A stretch of 11,473 nucleotides of DNA from an uncultured Coriobacteriaceae bacterium (lineage in GTDB: Bacteria; Actinomycetota; Coriobacteriia; Coriobacteriales; QAMH01). Location: the NCBI GenBank assembly GCA_902796975.1, contig CADBRF010000125.1, positions 1 through 11,473 of the forward strand, in the 5' to 3' direction. How positions within the stretch are numbered: position 1 is the stretch's first letter; each line of letters begins with the position of its first letter. A model generated the notes under the pieces. That model was not told where the DNA came from, made no database searches, and worked only from the letters and a program-made list of their open reading frames with translations. Made by a program: the position numbers and the translations under genes. This document shows, piece by piece, positions 5,745 to 11,473 of the stretch.

Positions 5745-7196
5745 ATGGACGAAGTGACGCAGGAAGAGAGCGCGCCCGACAAACCACATAAGCGCGGAAT
5801 AATCGCACTGACACTCACCCTTATTCTGCTTGCCGCGGTATACGTGGCGCTTGGTGTCTTCTTCACTGGGCACTTCGGTTTCAACACCACTATCGATGGC
5901 GTTAATGTCTCTATGAAGACCGCAGATGAGGCGGAACAAGCAATTCAGGACCATGTTGATTCCTATGCCCTTGAAATCGTGCTTAAAGATGGAGACAAGC
6001 AGACACTTTCCGGCTCGGATATCAATCTCGATTACAGGCCAGGAGACCGTATCCAGAGCGCGCTGGAGGATCAAAACAGCTGGCTGTGGCCACAGCGTCT
6101 CATAGGACAGCAGGAACCAGTGGAGATTGGATCGGCGGTGATGTTCGATGCTTCCGCGCTTCAGGACCTGGTTACGGCTATGCCCTTCATGGACCCCTCG
6201 GCGCAGATTCCTCCTGCGGATGCCCAAATCGTCTTCGACAAGGAAAAAGATGAGTATGTGGTTGTGGCGGAATCATATGGCAGCGTCATAGACACGGATG
6301 CCGTTTATACCAAAATCGCAGAAGCGGTGCGCAAACTGCAGAGCGCTATTAATCTCGATGAGGCAGGTTGTTATCTCAAACCGAGTGTGAGCGAGGACAA
6401 CGCTGCCCTTCAGGCAAAGGCCGAAGGGTGCAATAAGTACATAAAAGCGGGTATTACCTATGTCTTCTCCGACGAGATTGTTCCCGTAAGCCGTGAAGAG
6501 GAGATGAATTGGGTCAAGGTTGCAGCCGATGGCACGGCATCTCTCGACAAGGCGGCTATCAAGGACTTCGTCGCCGAACTTGCCAAGGAACATGACACGA
6601 TTGGAACGCCGCGCTCCTTCACTACCCACGATGGACAGACAATTCAGGTCACGAACGGCACCTATGGTTGGAAAATTAACCAGGATAAGGAAGTGTCGCA
6701 AATTCTTTCCGACCTCGAGGCGGGGGAGGATGTTACTCGCGAGCCGATATTTGGGTATACAGGCAACAGGAGCGACGCGGGTGACTGGGGCACGACCTAT
6801 GTCGAAGTGAGCATCGAAGACCAACATATGTGGTACTACGTCGACGGCGAGCAGGTCTTCGAGTCCGATGTGGTAACTGGCTTGCCTGTGGAAAAACGGG
6901 AGACATGCACAGGGGCGTACTCCGTCTTCGAGAAACTTTCACCTACGGTTCTTAAAGGCCCTGAAGATGAAGACGGCGAGCCTGAGTGGGAATCGGATGT
7001 GAGGTATTGGATGCGCATTACGTGGTCGGGAACAGGGTTCCACGATGCATCCTGGCGCTCTAAGTTCGGCGGCGACATCTACAAGAACGGTGGCTCTCAC
7101 GGCTGCATCAACATGCCCTATGAGAAGGCGGAAGAGCTCTACGATATAATCAATCTGGGCACGCCGGTTATCATCTATAATGGTACAAAGGCCTGA
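5745..7196 (+). CDS. membrane-anchored L,D-transpeptidase (PG_binding_4 and YkuD domains)
   Basis: This 483-residue protein has a short cytoplasmic N-terminus, one transmembrane anchor (about 24-46, rich in L, A and V) and a large extracytoplasmic part. Residues about 48-330 resemble the PG_binding_4 repeats found ahead of YkuD domains: IDGVNVSMKTADEAEQAIQ near 53-72 and EAGCYLKPSV near 206-215. The catalytic YkuD domain covers about 352-482, starting YVEVSIEDQHMWYYVDG. It ends with the active-site pattern H433 followed by SHGCINMP (451-458), with nucleophile Cys454. Such enzymes form 3-3 peptide crosslinks in peptidoglycan or attach proteins to it. The ATG at 5745 has GAGGG about six bases upstream. 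It is divergent from the two-component system, with no downstream partner on its strand before the TRAP operon. The fold assignment is firm; the exact crosslinking role is inferred. Confidence 0.92.
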   Translation: MDEVTQEESAPDKPHKRGIIALTLTLILLAAVYVALGVFFTGHFGFNTTIDGVNVSMKTADEAEQAIQDHVDSYALEIVLKDGDKQTLSGSDINLDYRPGDRIQSALEDQNSWLWPQRLIGQQEPVEIGSAVMFDASALQDLVTAMPFMDPSAQIPPADAQIVFDKEKDEYVVVAESYGSVIDTDAVYTKIAEAVRKLQSAINLDEAGCYLKPSVSEDNAALQAKAEGCNKYIKAGITYVFSDEIVPVSREEEMNWVKVAADGTASLDKAAIKDFVAELAKEHDTIGTPRSFTTHDGQTIQVTNGTYGWKINQDKEVSQILSDLEAGEDVTREPIFGYTGNRSDAGDWGTTYVEVSIEDQHMWYYVDGEQVFESDVVTGLPVEKRETCTGAYSVFEKLSPTVLKGPEDEDGEPEWESDVRYWMRITWSGTGFHDASWRSKFGGDIYKNGGSHGCINMPYEKAEELYDIINLGTPVIIYNGTKA

Positions 7197-7491
7197 GCCT
7201 CGAGCACGGCGCGCAGAATCGTCTGCCTACCTGAGCCACCGCTTTGGGGATGGCCTGAGCCTGATAGGGCATCGGCTGCATTCCGCCTGCATAACAAAGT
7301 TCAGATATGCAGCGCATATATATTTGGTAATATACAAATATTTAAGTATTACCGCATAATTATGCAAAATTAACGTATACCGAAAAAGAGTAATGCGTTG
7401 GCGGTAACTTAAACTAACCGTAACATAGTTCCATTATACTCGTGCTCATGTTTCAAGGGAGCAAGTTCAATTGGGAGAAGGAGTGATTGTT
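7197..7491 (+). promoter_or_regulatory. palindrome-rich control region of the TRAP operon
   Basis: The 295 bp between the transpeptidase and the TRAP receptor contain no gene. The first 100 bp are GC-rich and lack a clear terminator; CCTGAGCC occurs three times (7192, 7230, 7254). From about 7300 the sequence is very AT-rich and holds a series of dyads. These are ATATGC-3-GCATAT (7305-7319); a 28-bp dyad with arms GGTAATA and TATTACC and a co-centred AAATATTT core (7326-7353); GCATAATTATGC directly abutting it (7354-7365); and an imperfect 17-bp dyad, GGT...ACC (7403-7419). The likely -10 is TATACT (7435-7440), whose -35 position coincides with the last dyad. An alternative is TTGGCG-17-TAACAT (7398-7426). 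The arrangement implies tight transcription-factor control. Confidence 0.55.
7326..7365. repeat. 28-bp co-centred dyad abutting a 12-bp palindrome
   Basis: GGTAATA (7326-7332) and TATTACC (7347-7353) are inverted arms whose centre coincides with that of the inner palindrome AAATATTT (7336-7343); 22 of 28 positions are symmetric. The perfect palindrome GCATAATTATGC (7354-7365) begins at the next base. It lies about 80-120 bp upstream of the probable transcription start of the TRAP operon, a typical place for activator or repressor sites. Confidence 0.55.
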
Positions 7492-8541
7492 TTGAAGATG
7501 AGCAGAAAGAAATTTCTGGCAACCGCTGTTGCCGTCGCTGCGTCTCTGACGCTCGCACTCGCCGGCTGCGCATCCGGCGGTTCTAGCAGCGCATCTGGTA
7601 GCGCGAGCACGTCCGGTTCCACGAGCGCGAGCGCGTCCGCAGCTGCAGGTGGAGCGGGTTCTCTCCGCTTCGTTACTGGCGGCGAGTCGGGCACCTACTA
7701 TGCGTTTGGTTCTGTCATCGCCCAGCATGCAACCAACAATGTTGGCGTTTCTGTTACCGCAGCATCTAGCGGTGGCTCTCAGGCAAATATCCAGGAGCTC
7801 GAGGATGGTACCGCCGAGCTCGCTTTCTGCCAGTCTGACGTTATGGCTTACGCCTATAACGGCACTAACCTCTTCGAGGACACGGGCAAGGTCGACTGCT
7901 TCTCCGTTCTCGGCGCGCTCTATCAGGAGCAGGTCCAGATTGTCACCTGTGATCCTGATATCAAGACCGTTGCCGACCTCAAGGGCAAGAACGTCTCCAT
8001 CGGCGCAGCTGGCTCCGGTGTCTACTTCAACGCTATTGACATCCTCGGCGCCTACGGCCTGAGCGAGAGCGACATCTCCCCGACGTACCAGAGCTTCGCT
8101 GATTCCGCTGATTCTCTGAAGGATGGCAAGATCGACGCCGCCTTCATCGTCGCCGGTGCTCCCACCACTGCTATCACGGATCTTTCCACCACGAAGACCG
8201 CCTATCTGGTTGGCCTCGATGACGAGCATATCCAGAAGCTGCTCTCCAGCAGTGACTATTACTCCAAGGCAACCATCAAGGCCGGCACCTACGATGGTCA
8301 GGAAGCTGACGTCAAGACCGTTGGCGTTGACGCAGTTGTTCTCGTGAACGATTCCGTCTCCGAAGACGACGTTTACAAGCTCTGCCAGGATATCTTCGAC
8401 AACGCACCCGACCTGGTCGAGAATCATGCCAAGTATGGCGAGGTGAGCGTCGAGAAGGGCGCTTCCATCACGAGTGTTCCCTACCATCCTGGTGCGGCTA
8501 AGTACTTCAAGGAGAAGGGCTTCACCGTTTCAACCAAGTAA
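7492..8541 (+). CDS. TAXI-family TRAP transporter solute receptor, lipoprotein
   Basis: This protein of about 349 residues is the extracytoplasmic substrate-binding subunit of a TAXI-type TRAP transporter. The N-terminus is a lipoprotein signal: basic MKMSRKKF, a hydrophobic stretch, then the lipobox LAGC with the lipidated cysteine at 26. A Ser/Gly/Ala-rich tether of about 30 residues follows, and then the TAXI core: RFVTGGESGTYYAFGSVIAQ, TAASSGGSQANIQELEDG, ELAFCQSDVMAYAY and later GSGVYFNAIDIL. The start is taken as the TTG at 7492, nine bases after AGAAGGAG; the ATG at 7498 is only two codons later and would be 15 bases from that site. The receptor delivers substrate to the fused permease encoded next. 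TAXI ligands are poorly known (glutamate or other organic acids in a few cases), and this ligand cannot be predicted. Confidence 0.92.
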   Translation: MKMSRKKFLATAVAVAASLTLALAGCASGGSSSASGSASTSGSTSASASAAAGGAGSLRFVTGGESGTYYAFGSVIAQHATNNVGVSVTAASSGGSQANIQELEDGTAELAFCQSDVMAYAYNGTNLFEDTGKVDCFSVLGALYQEQVQIVTCDPDIKTVADLKGKNVSIGAAGSGVYFNAIDILGAYGLSESDISPTYQSFADSADSLKDGKIDAAFIVAGAPTTAITDLSTTKTAYLVGLDDEHIQKLLSSSDYYSKATIKAGTYDGQEADVKTVGVDAVVLVNDSVSEDDVYKLCQDIFDNAPDLVENHAKYGEVSVEKGASITSVPYHPGAAKYFKEKGFTVSTK

Positions 8542-8616
8542 GCTCGAGCCCATCTTTTTCGACTGCTTGGATTTTACATCTGGACGCACGCAGTGCTGAC
8601 CGATGCTGAGTATTAT

Positions 8617-8661
8617 CGAAGCCATGACACGCAAGCTGTACAGCTTCGAGTCATGGCTTCG
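8617..8661 (+). repeat. strong intercistronic stem-loop between receptor and permease
   Basis: CGAAGCCATGAC (8617-8628) pairs perfectly over 12 bp with GTCATGGCTTCG (8650-8661). The 21-nt loop contains the 14-bp palindrome AAGCTGTACAGCTT (8633-8646), giving a second stacked hairpin. There is no T-run after it, so it is not a standard terminator. In such operons a stem between the receptor and permease genes usually stabilises the upstream mRNA and gives more receptor than permease; that role here is inference. Confidence 0.7.
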
Positions 8662-8687
8662 ACCTATTTGTTGAGGAGCTAACGTTT

Positions 8688-10910
8688 ATGGACAAACGAA
8701 TCCGGAGAAACAGGACCGGTGTCGTGCCTACTGCCGAGCAGGATGTTGATGCGCGCGAGACAGTGCTCGGTCTTGACGCAGATTCGTCGGCACTGGAAGA
8801 CACTGGCAACGAAAGCGTTCAAACGCTAGAAGATTCAGCTCTTGTCGGCGAGGAAATCGAGACAGGCATTGCCACTGAAGATGGCGCCGATATCATCATG
8901 GATAAAGACGCCGATCAGGTGGATTCCGAGGAGATTCTCCGCAAGTTCGACCGAGAATCCAACACTCGAATCTGGGAAGGGAAGCCCAAGATCATCGTCA
9001 GGTTGATCATGGCCGTCTTCTCTGTCTACTGCATTGGCATGACGCTGTTTTCCACAGCGCTCCCCGAGGTACGGCTCACGCTCTTCCTCGGCTTTATCAC
9101 TGCCATTGGCTATCTCGTTTACCCCGCCAACAAGAAGAAGGTGCGTACCAACTATATCCCCTGGTATGACATCGTGCTGATGGTCGTGGGCGTTGCATGC
9201 TTCTTCTACTTTGCGTTCAATGCGCTTCCCATCATTAAGCTGGGGACACGCATTACTGTAGAACAGGTTTGGATCGGCATCATTGCCATTCTGGTCGTAG
9301 CTGAGCTCTGCAGACGGTGCGTTGGCTTGCCCATCCTCTTCGTCGTAGGTGGTTTGCTCATCTACGCCTTCTACTTCTTTATTGCGTCTCGCGGCATGGA
9401 CACCTACATTGCACTCCGAACCGTTATATACCGCATGTTCTACACGACCAACGGCATTATCGGCACGCCAATTAACGTGTGCTATACCTACATCGTGCTC
9501 TTCATCATCTTCGGCGCTTTCTTGGAGCGCACCGGTATCGCGGGCTTCTTTATTTCGTTTGCAAACCGTCTCGCCGGCTGGTCGAGTGGCGGTGCCGCGA
9601 AGGTCGCAGTCATTTCGAGTGCTCTGTGTGGTATGGTGAGCGGTTCGTCCGTTGGCAACACGGTTACCACTGGTTCGGTCACCATCCCAATGATGAAGAA
9701 GACAGGTTATAAGCCGGAGTTCGCTGGTGCTGTCGAAGCCGCCTCTTCAACAGGTGGCCAGATCATGCCCCCGATTATGGGCGCCGCTGCCTTCCTCATG
9801 GCTGAGTACATGGGCATCCCCTATATTGAGGTCGCCGCAAAGGCCGTCATCCCCGCCCTGCTCTACTTCACGGGCATCTTCCTGGCAGTTCACCTTGAAG
9901 CCAAGAAGCTCCAGCTCAAGGGCATTCCTCGTGCTGAGCTTCCCAAGTGGAGCTATCTGGGGAAGAACTGCTACCTTATTATTCCGCTCGTGCTCCTCGT
10001 CTGGCTTGTCGCCTCTGGCACACGCACGATGGCCTGGTCTGCAGCTATCTCCATTCTCGGCGCATTCGTCATCGGTTTCATCAACTTCTTCCTCACCGAT
10101 CTGAAGGAACGCGAAGAGGGGCAGACCGCTGGCCAGGTGTTTGTCGCATCTCTCAAGGTCGCTCTTGCCACTGCCTATGATGCGCTCATCGCTGGTGCCA
10201 AGAATTGTGTCTCCGTCGCTGTTGCATGCGCCATGGCTGGCCTCATTGCCGGTTGCATCACCGTAACCGGTCTTGCCGGTACCCTCATCAATGCCATCGT
10301 CAACTTCGCTGGCGATGCAACGATGATCGGTCTCGTGCTCACGATGCTCACCTGCATCGTGCTCGGCATGGGCGTTCCCACCACGGCAAACTACTGCATC
10401 ATGGCATCCACCACGGCACCAATCCTCATTCAGCTTGGCATTCCGGCGGTATGTGCGCACTTCTTCGTCTTCTACTTTGGTATCGTCGCCGACATCACGC
10501 CGCCCGTTGCCCTTGCCGCCTACGCTGGCAGTGCAATTGCGAAGGCTAACCCGATGAAGACCGCCCTCAACGCGTCCAAGATTGCTATCGCTGCCTTTGT
10601 TGTCCCCTACATCTTCGCCTTCAATCCGATTATGCTGCTCGAGGGTGCTACCGCTTGGTATTCGGTCATCATCCCCGTCATCACGGCGATCATCGGCCTG
10701 TTTGGTGTTGCAGCTGGTCTGAATGGCAATCTCTACAAGCATATCCCCTGGGTATTGCGCATCGCCTTCATCGCCGGCGGTCTCATGCTGATGGTTCCCG
10801 AGACGATTACCGATCTCATTGGTATTGGCATCATCGTTGTCCTCTTCCTCTTCCAGCGTGCCATGTGGAAGCATGAGGCCAAGAAGGGTCAGGTCGAACC
10901 AGCTGAATAA
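8688..10910 (+). CDS. TRAP transporter fused permease (4TM/12TM, DctQ-DctM type)
   Basis: This 740-residue polytopic inner-membrane protein combines the small (4TM) and large (12TM) permease subunits and imports the TAXI receptor's substrate using an ion gradient. Residues 1-100 are hydrophilic and strongly acidic. The Q-like part has hydrophobic segments at about 103-121, 127-145, 160-178 and 193-210. The M-like part follows, with family signatures AAKVAVISSALCGMVSGSSV (303-322), NTVTTGSVTIPMMKKTGY, EAASSTGGQIMPPIMGAAAF (350-369) and, in the second half, GMGVPTTANYCIMASTTAP and FGIVADITPPVALAAYAG. The ATG at 8688 follows GAGGAG by about ten bases. It is the second gene of the operon, 146 bp after the receptor, with a strong stem-loop between. 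The roughly 100-residue acidic N-terminal extension is longer than I expect for this family. The substrate is unknown. Confidence 0.93.
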   Translation: MDKRIRRNRTGVVPTAEQDVDARETVLGLDADSSALEDTGNESVQTLEDSALVGEEIETGIATEDGADIIMDKDADQVDSEEILRKFDRESNTRIWEGKPKIIVRLIMAVFSVYCIGMTLFSTALPEVRLTLFLGFITAIGYLVYPANKKKVRTNYIPWYDIVLMVVGVACFFYFAFNALPIIKLGTRITVEQVWIGIIAILVVAELCRRCVGLPILFVVGGLLIYAFYFFIASRGMDTYIALRTVIYRMFYTTNGIIGTPINVCYTYIVLFIIFGAFLERTGIAGFFISFANRLAGWSSGGAAKVAVISSALCGMVSGSSVGNTVTTGSVTIPMMKKTGYKPEFAGAVEAASSTGGQIMPPIMGAAAFLMAEYMGIPYIEVAAKAVIPALLYFTGIFLAVHLEAKKLQLKGIPRAELPKWSYLGKNCYLIIPLVLLVWLVASGTRTMAWSAAISILGAFVIGFINFFLTDLKEREEGQTAGQVFVASLKVALATAYDALIAGAKNCVSVAVACAMAGLIAGCITVTGLAGTLINAIVNFAGDATMIGLVLTMLTCIVLGMGVPTTANYCIMASTTAPILIQLGIPAVCAHFFVFYFGIVADITPPVALAAYAGSAIAKANPMKTALNASKIAIAAFVVPYIFAFNPIMLLEGATAWYSVIIPVITAIIGLFGVAAGLNGNLYKHIPWVLRIAFIAGGLMLMVPETITDLIGIGIIVVLFLFQRAMWKHEAKKGQVEPAE

Positions 10911-10941
10911 GCAACAGCTCTGATATACCATTGCTATAGAT

Positions 10942-10986
10942 AACGGGGTGCAGTTCATCATCATTCTGAACTGCACCCTGTTTTTT
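10942..10986 (+). terminator. strong intrinsic terminator of the TRAP operon
   Basis: A 16-bp stem pairs 10942-10957 with 10967-10982 (core GGGTGCAGTTCA with TGAACTGCACCC, one G-T pair) around a 9-nt loop and runs into a T-tract (10981-10986). It lies about 30 bp after the permease stop. Confidence 0.93.
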
Positions 10987-11030
10987 GTTTGGTTTCTGAA
11001 CAAAAACGCACTTGGATAGGTAGGTGAGGA

Positions 11031-11060
11031 ATTCGATAGTGGACCGGCAGGGGTTCGAAC
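11031..11060 (-). repeat. partial duplicate of the tRNA-Lys 3' end
   Basis: This 30-bp stretch matches 28 of 30 positions of 11161-11190, exactly 130 bp away in the same orientation. It covers the last bases of the T-arm, the acceptor strand and the 3' flank of the tRNA-Lys fragment. Its encoded end reads CCGGTCCACTA instead of CCACCA. Homology stops just inside the T-loop, and the T-stem partner is missing, so it cannot fold as a tRNA. It is best read as a scar of an earlier integration or a decayed tandem tRNA copy. Confidence 0.7.
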
Positions 11061-11096
11061 TACGGCCTGCCGCTTCTCCCCCGAGGTCGCCACGCG

Positions 11097-11112
11097 AGGT
11101 CCATGGTTCGAA
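11097..11112 (+). repeat. inverted T-arm-like segment
   Basis: AGGTCCATGGTTCGAA on the plus strand matches 15 of 16 positions of the variable-loop/T-arm part of the tRNA-Lys fragment, which reads on the minus strand at 11199-11184. It lies in the opposite orientation, between the two minus-strand copies. No tRNA can be built around it. Confidence 0.4.
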
Positions 11113-11130
11113 AGCGGCGTTCGTGGTGGC

Positions 11131-11156
11131 AAAAAAGAAGCCGCCCGGAGGCGGCT
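11131..11156 (-). terminator. terminator of the tRNA-Lys locus
   Basis: On the minus strand AGCCGCC (11156-11150) pairs with GGCGGCT (11145-11139) around a four-base loop and is followed by TCTTTTTT (11138-11131). It lies 11 bp after the encoded CCA end of the tRNA fragment. It shows that the DNA to the left is the native flank of a real tRNA gene, which puts the foreign DNA to the right. Confidence 0.8.
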
Positions 11157-11166
11157 GAAAATTTGA

Positions 11167-11212
11167 TGGTGGACCGGCAGGGGTTCGAACCCTGGACCTT
11201 GGGATTAAGAGT
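11167..11212 (-). pseudogene. tRNA-Lys(CTT) 3' fragment = attachment-site core
   Basis: Read on the minus strand, the segment contains anticodon loop CTCTTAA with anticodon CTT (11209-11207), the 3' anticodon strand TCCCA, variable loop AGGTC, a perfect T-arm (CAGGG, TTCGAAC-type loop, CCCTG), acceptor 3' strand CCGGTCC, discriminator A and encoded CCA (11169-11167). The 5' anticodon strand breaks pairing one base beyond the loop, and no D-arm or 5' acceptor strand (GGACCGG) follows. The gene therefore ends at about 11212 on its 5' side. This is what integration into a tRNA gene leaves at one end; the intact tRNA should lie at the other end of the element, outside the window. Confidence 0.85.
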
Positions 11213-11328
11213 TCCCTGACTTGTTGTTTCGGTCATTCCATGTCGTTTCACAATTTCTTCAATTTCGCAGGTCACTTGCTACTTTGAAACAACGTGATAT
11301 AACTGAAACATCAATCAGACTTCAATCT

Positions 11329-11369
11329 AGGTTGACCGAAGGTTGACCAACTCAGACGAAAGGTTGACT
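11329..11369 (+). repeat. three direct AGGTTGAC repeats before the integrase
   Basis: AGGTTGACC at 11329-11337 and 11340-11348 and AGGTTGACT at 11361-11369 are spaced 11 and 21 bp start to start, close to one and two helical turns, so they face the same side of the DNA. They are likely integrase arm-type or excisionase binding sites. The last one overlaps the probable ribosome site (GAAAGG) of the integrase and ends one base before its ATG, which would also allow autoregulation. Confidence 0.6.
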
Positions 11370-11370
11370 G

Positions 11371-11473
11371 ATGGCAGTAAGTATATCACCTGGATCTATC
11401 CGCAAGCGACAAAAGAGCAACGGGCAGTGGGAGTGGCAAGCGCTCCTAAGCATCTCAGAGGACGGTAAACGCC
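11371..11473 (+). CDS. int: tyrosine-type integrase, N-terminal part (cut by right edge)
   Basis: Thirty-four codons are visible before the right edge. The peptide starts MAVSISPGSIRKRQKSNGQW and continues EWQALLSISEDGKR. The pattern GSIRKR, K-NG-W, then a short beta strand and D-GKR is that of the three-stranded arm-DNA-binding domain at the start of phage and ICE tyrosine recombinases. The catalytic domain is outside the window. The ATG at 11371 follows GAAAGG by about eight bases. Its place beside a truncated tRNA gene and direct repeats strongly supports the assignment. It would catalyse recombination between the element's attachment site and the tRNA-Lys gene. Confidence 0.85.
   Translation, partial: MAVSISPGSIRKRQKSNGQWEWQALLSISEDGKR

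Larger units (their letters stand above)
11213..11473 (+). mobile_element. left end of an integrated element (prophage or ICE)
   Basis: From the break in the tRNA-Lys gene the sequence changes character: it is more AT-rich, carries repeated short motifs and leads into a tyrosine integrase gene. GTTGTTTC (11223-11230) and GAAACAAC (11286-11293) are inverted, with further GAAAC-type motifs nearby (for example 11305-11309). The element continues beyond the right edge, so its type and size cannot be told. Confidence 0.8.

Noticed and set aside
5448..6227. Minus-strand open frame across the intergenic region and the start of the transpeptidase gene
   Set aside because: It overlaps a clear gene, has no family features and no good start signal.
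7192..7261. CCTGAGCC three times after the transpeptidase stop
   Set aside because: An 8-bp GC-rich word at irregular spacing (38 and 24 bp) without symmetry or a positional clue; it could be chance.
7453..8487. Long minus-strand open frame (344 codons) opposite the TAXI receptor
   Set aside because: It is a shadow of the strongly biased codon use of the receptor gene: no ribosome site, and no recognisable domain.
11038..11125. A complete tRNA gene ending at the first GTTCGAAC...GGTCCAC copy
   Set aside because: The 5' T-stem strand does not pair, and there is no 5' acceptor strand or D-arm; only the 3' end is homologous.
9747..11132. Minus-strand open frame of 461 codons opposite the fused permease
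   Set aside because: The translation is low-complexity, rich in G, D, E and H, has no domain, and runs through the operon terminator; it is antisense to well-supported membrane protein coding.

Overview
The window looks like a chromosomal segment of a Coriobacteriia-type actinobacterium. This is an inference from the moderately high GC, the gene types (paired Rrf2 regulators, a TAXI-type TRAP transporter with a fused 4TM/12TM permease, a PG_binding_4/YkuD transpeptidase) and actinobacteria-like protein sequences; no marker gene fixes the genus. All complete genes read without frameshifts. The right edge enters an integrated mobile element.

Layout. (1) 1-2735, sulfur assimilation: on the minus strand an Rrf2 regulator (1975-1544), cysK (1366-443) and the 5' end of metY (208 to beyond the left edge). 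A second Rrf2 gene (2232-2735) runs divergently from the first. cysK has a clear promoter, and the cysK-metY gap folds as a three-way junction plus a terminator with a built-in antiterminator, which looks like a riboswitch or attenuator. (2) 2895-3266: trxA (thioredoxin) and its terminator. (3) 3324-5323, minus strand: a translationally coupled OmpR/PhoB-type response regulator and PhoR-like histidine kinase. (4) 5745-7196: a membrane-anchored L,D-transpeptidase, divergent from the two-component genes across a 421-bp gap that holds several dyads. (5) 7197-10986: a TAXI TRAP transporter operon (lipoprotein receptor, then a 740-residue fused permease). It is preceded by an AT-rich regulatory region crowded with palindromes, has a strong stem-loop between its two genes and ends in a strong terminator. 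(6) 11031-11473: the chromosome/element junction. The 3' part of a tRNA-Lys(CTT) gene, with its own terminator, ends abruptly where foreign DNA begins. A tyrosine integrase gene starts 158 bp further on and leaves the window, and an older partial copy of the tRNA 3' end lies exactly 130 bp away.

How it may work together: OAS sulfhydrylase (CysK) and OAH sulfhydrylase (MetY) fix sulfide into cysteine and homocysteine. The two cysteine-bearing Rrf2 proteins are the obvious candidates for sensing sulfur, redox or Fe-S state, and a TGGGCA-type element recurs at their promoters and at the cysK promoter. Thioredoxin fits the same thiol theme. The two-component system and the transpeptidase are plausibly linked in cell-envelope maintenance, but only by adjacency. 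The TRAP substrate cannot be read from the sequence.
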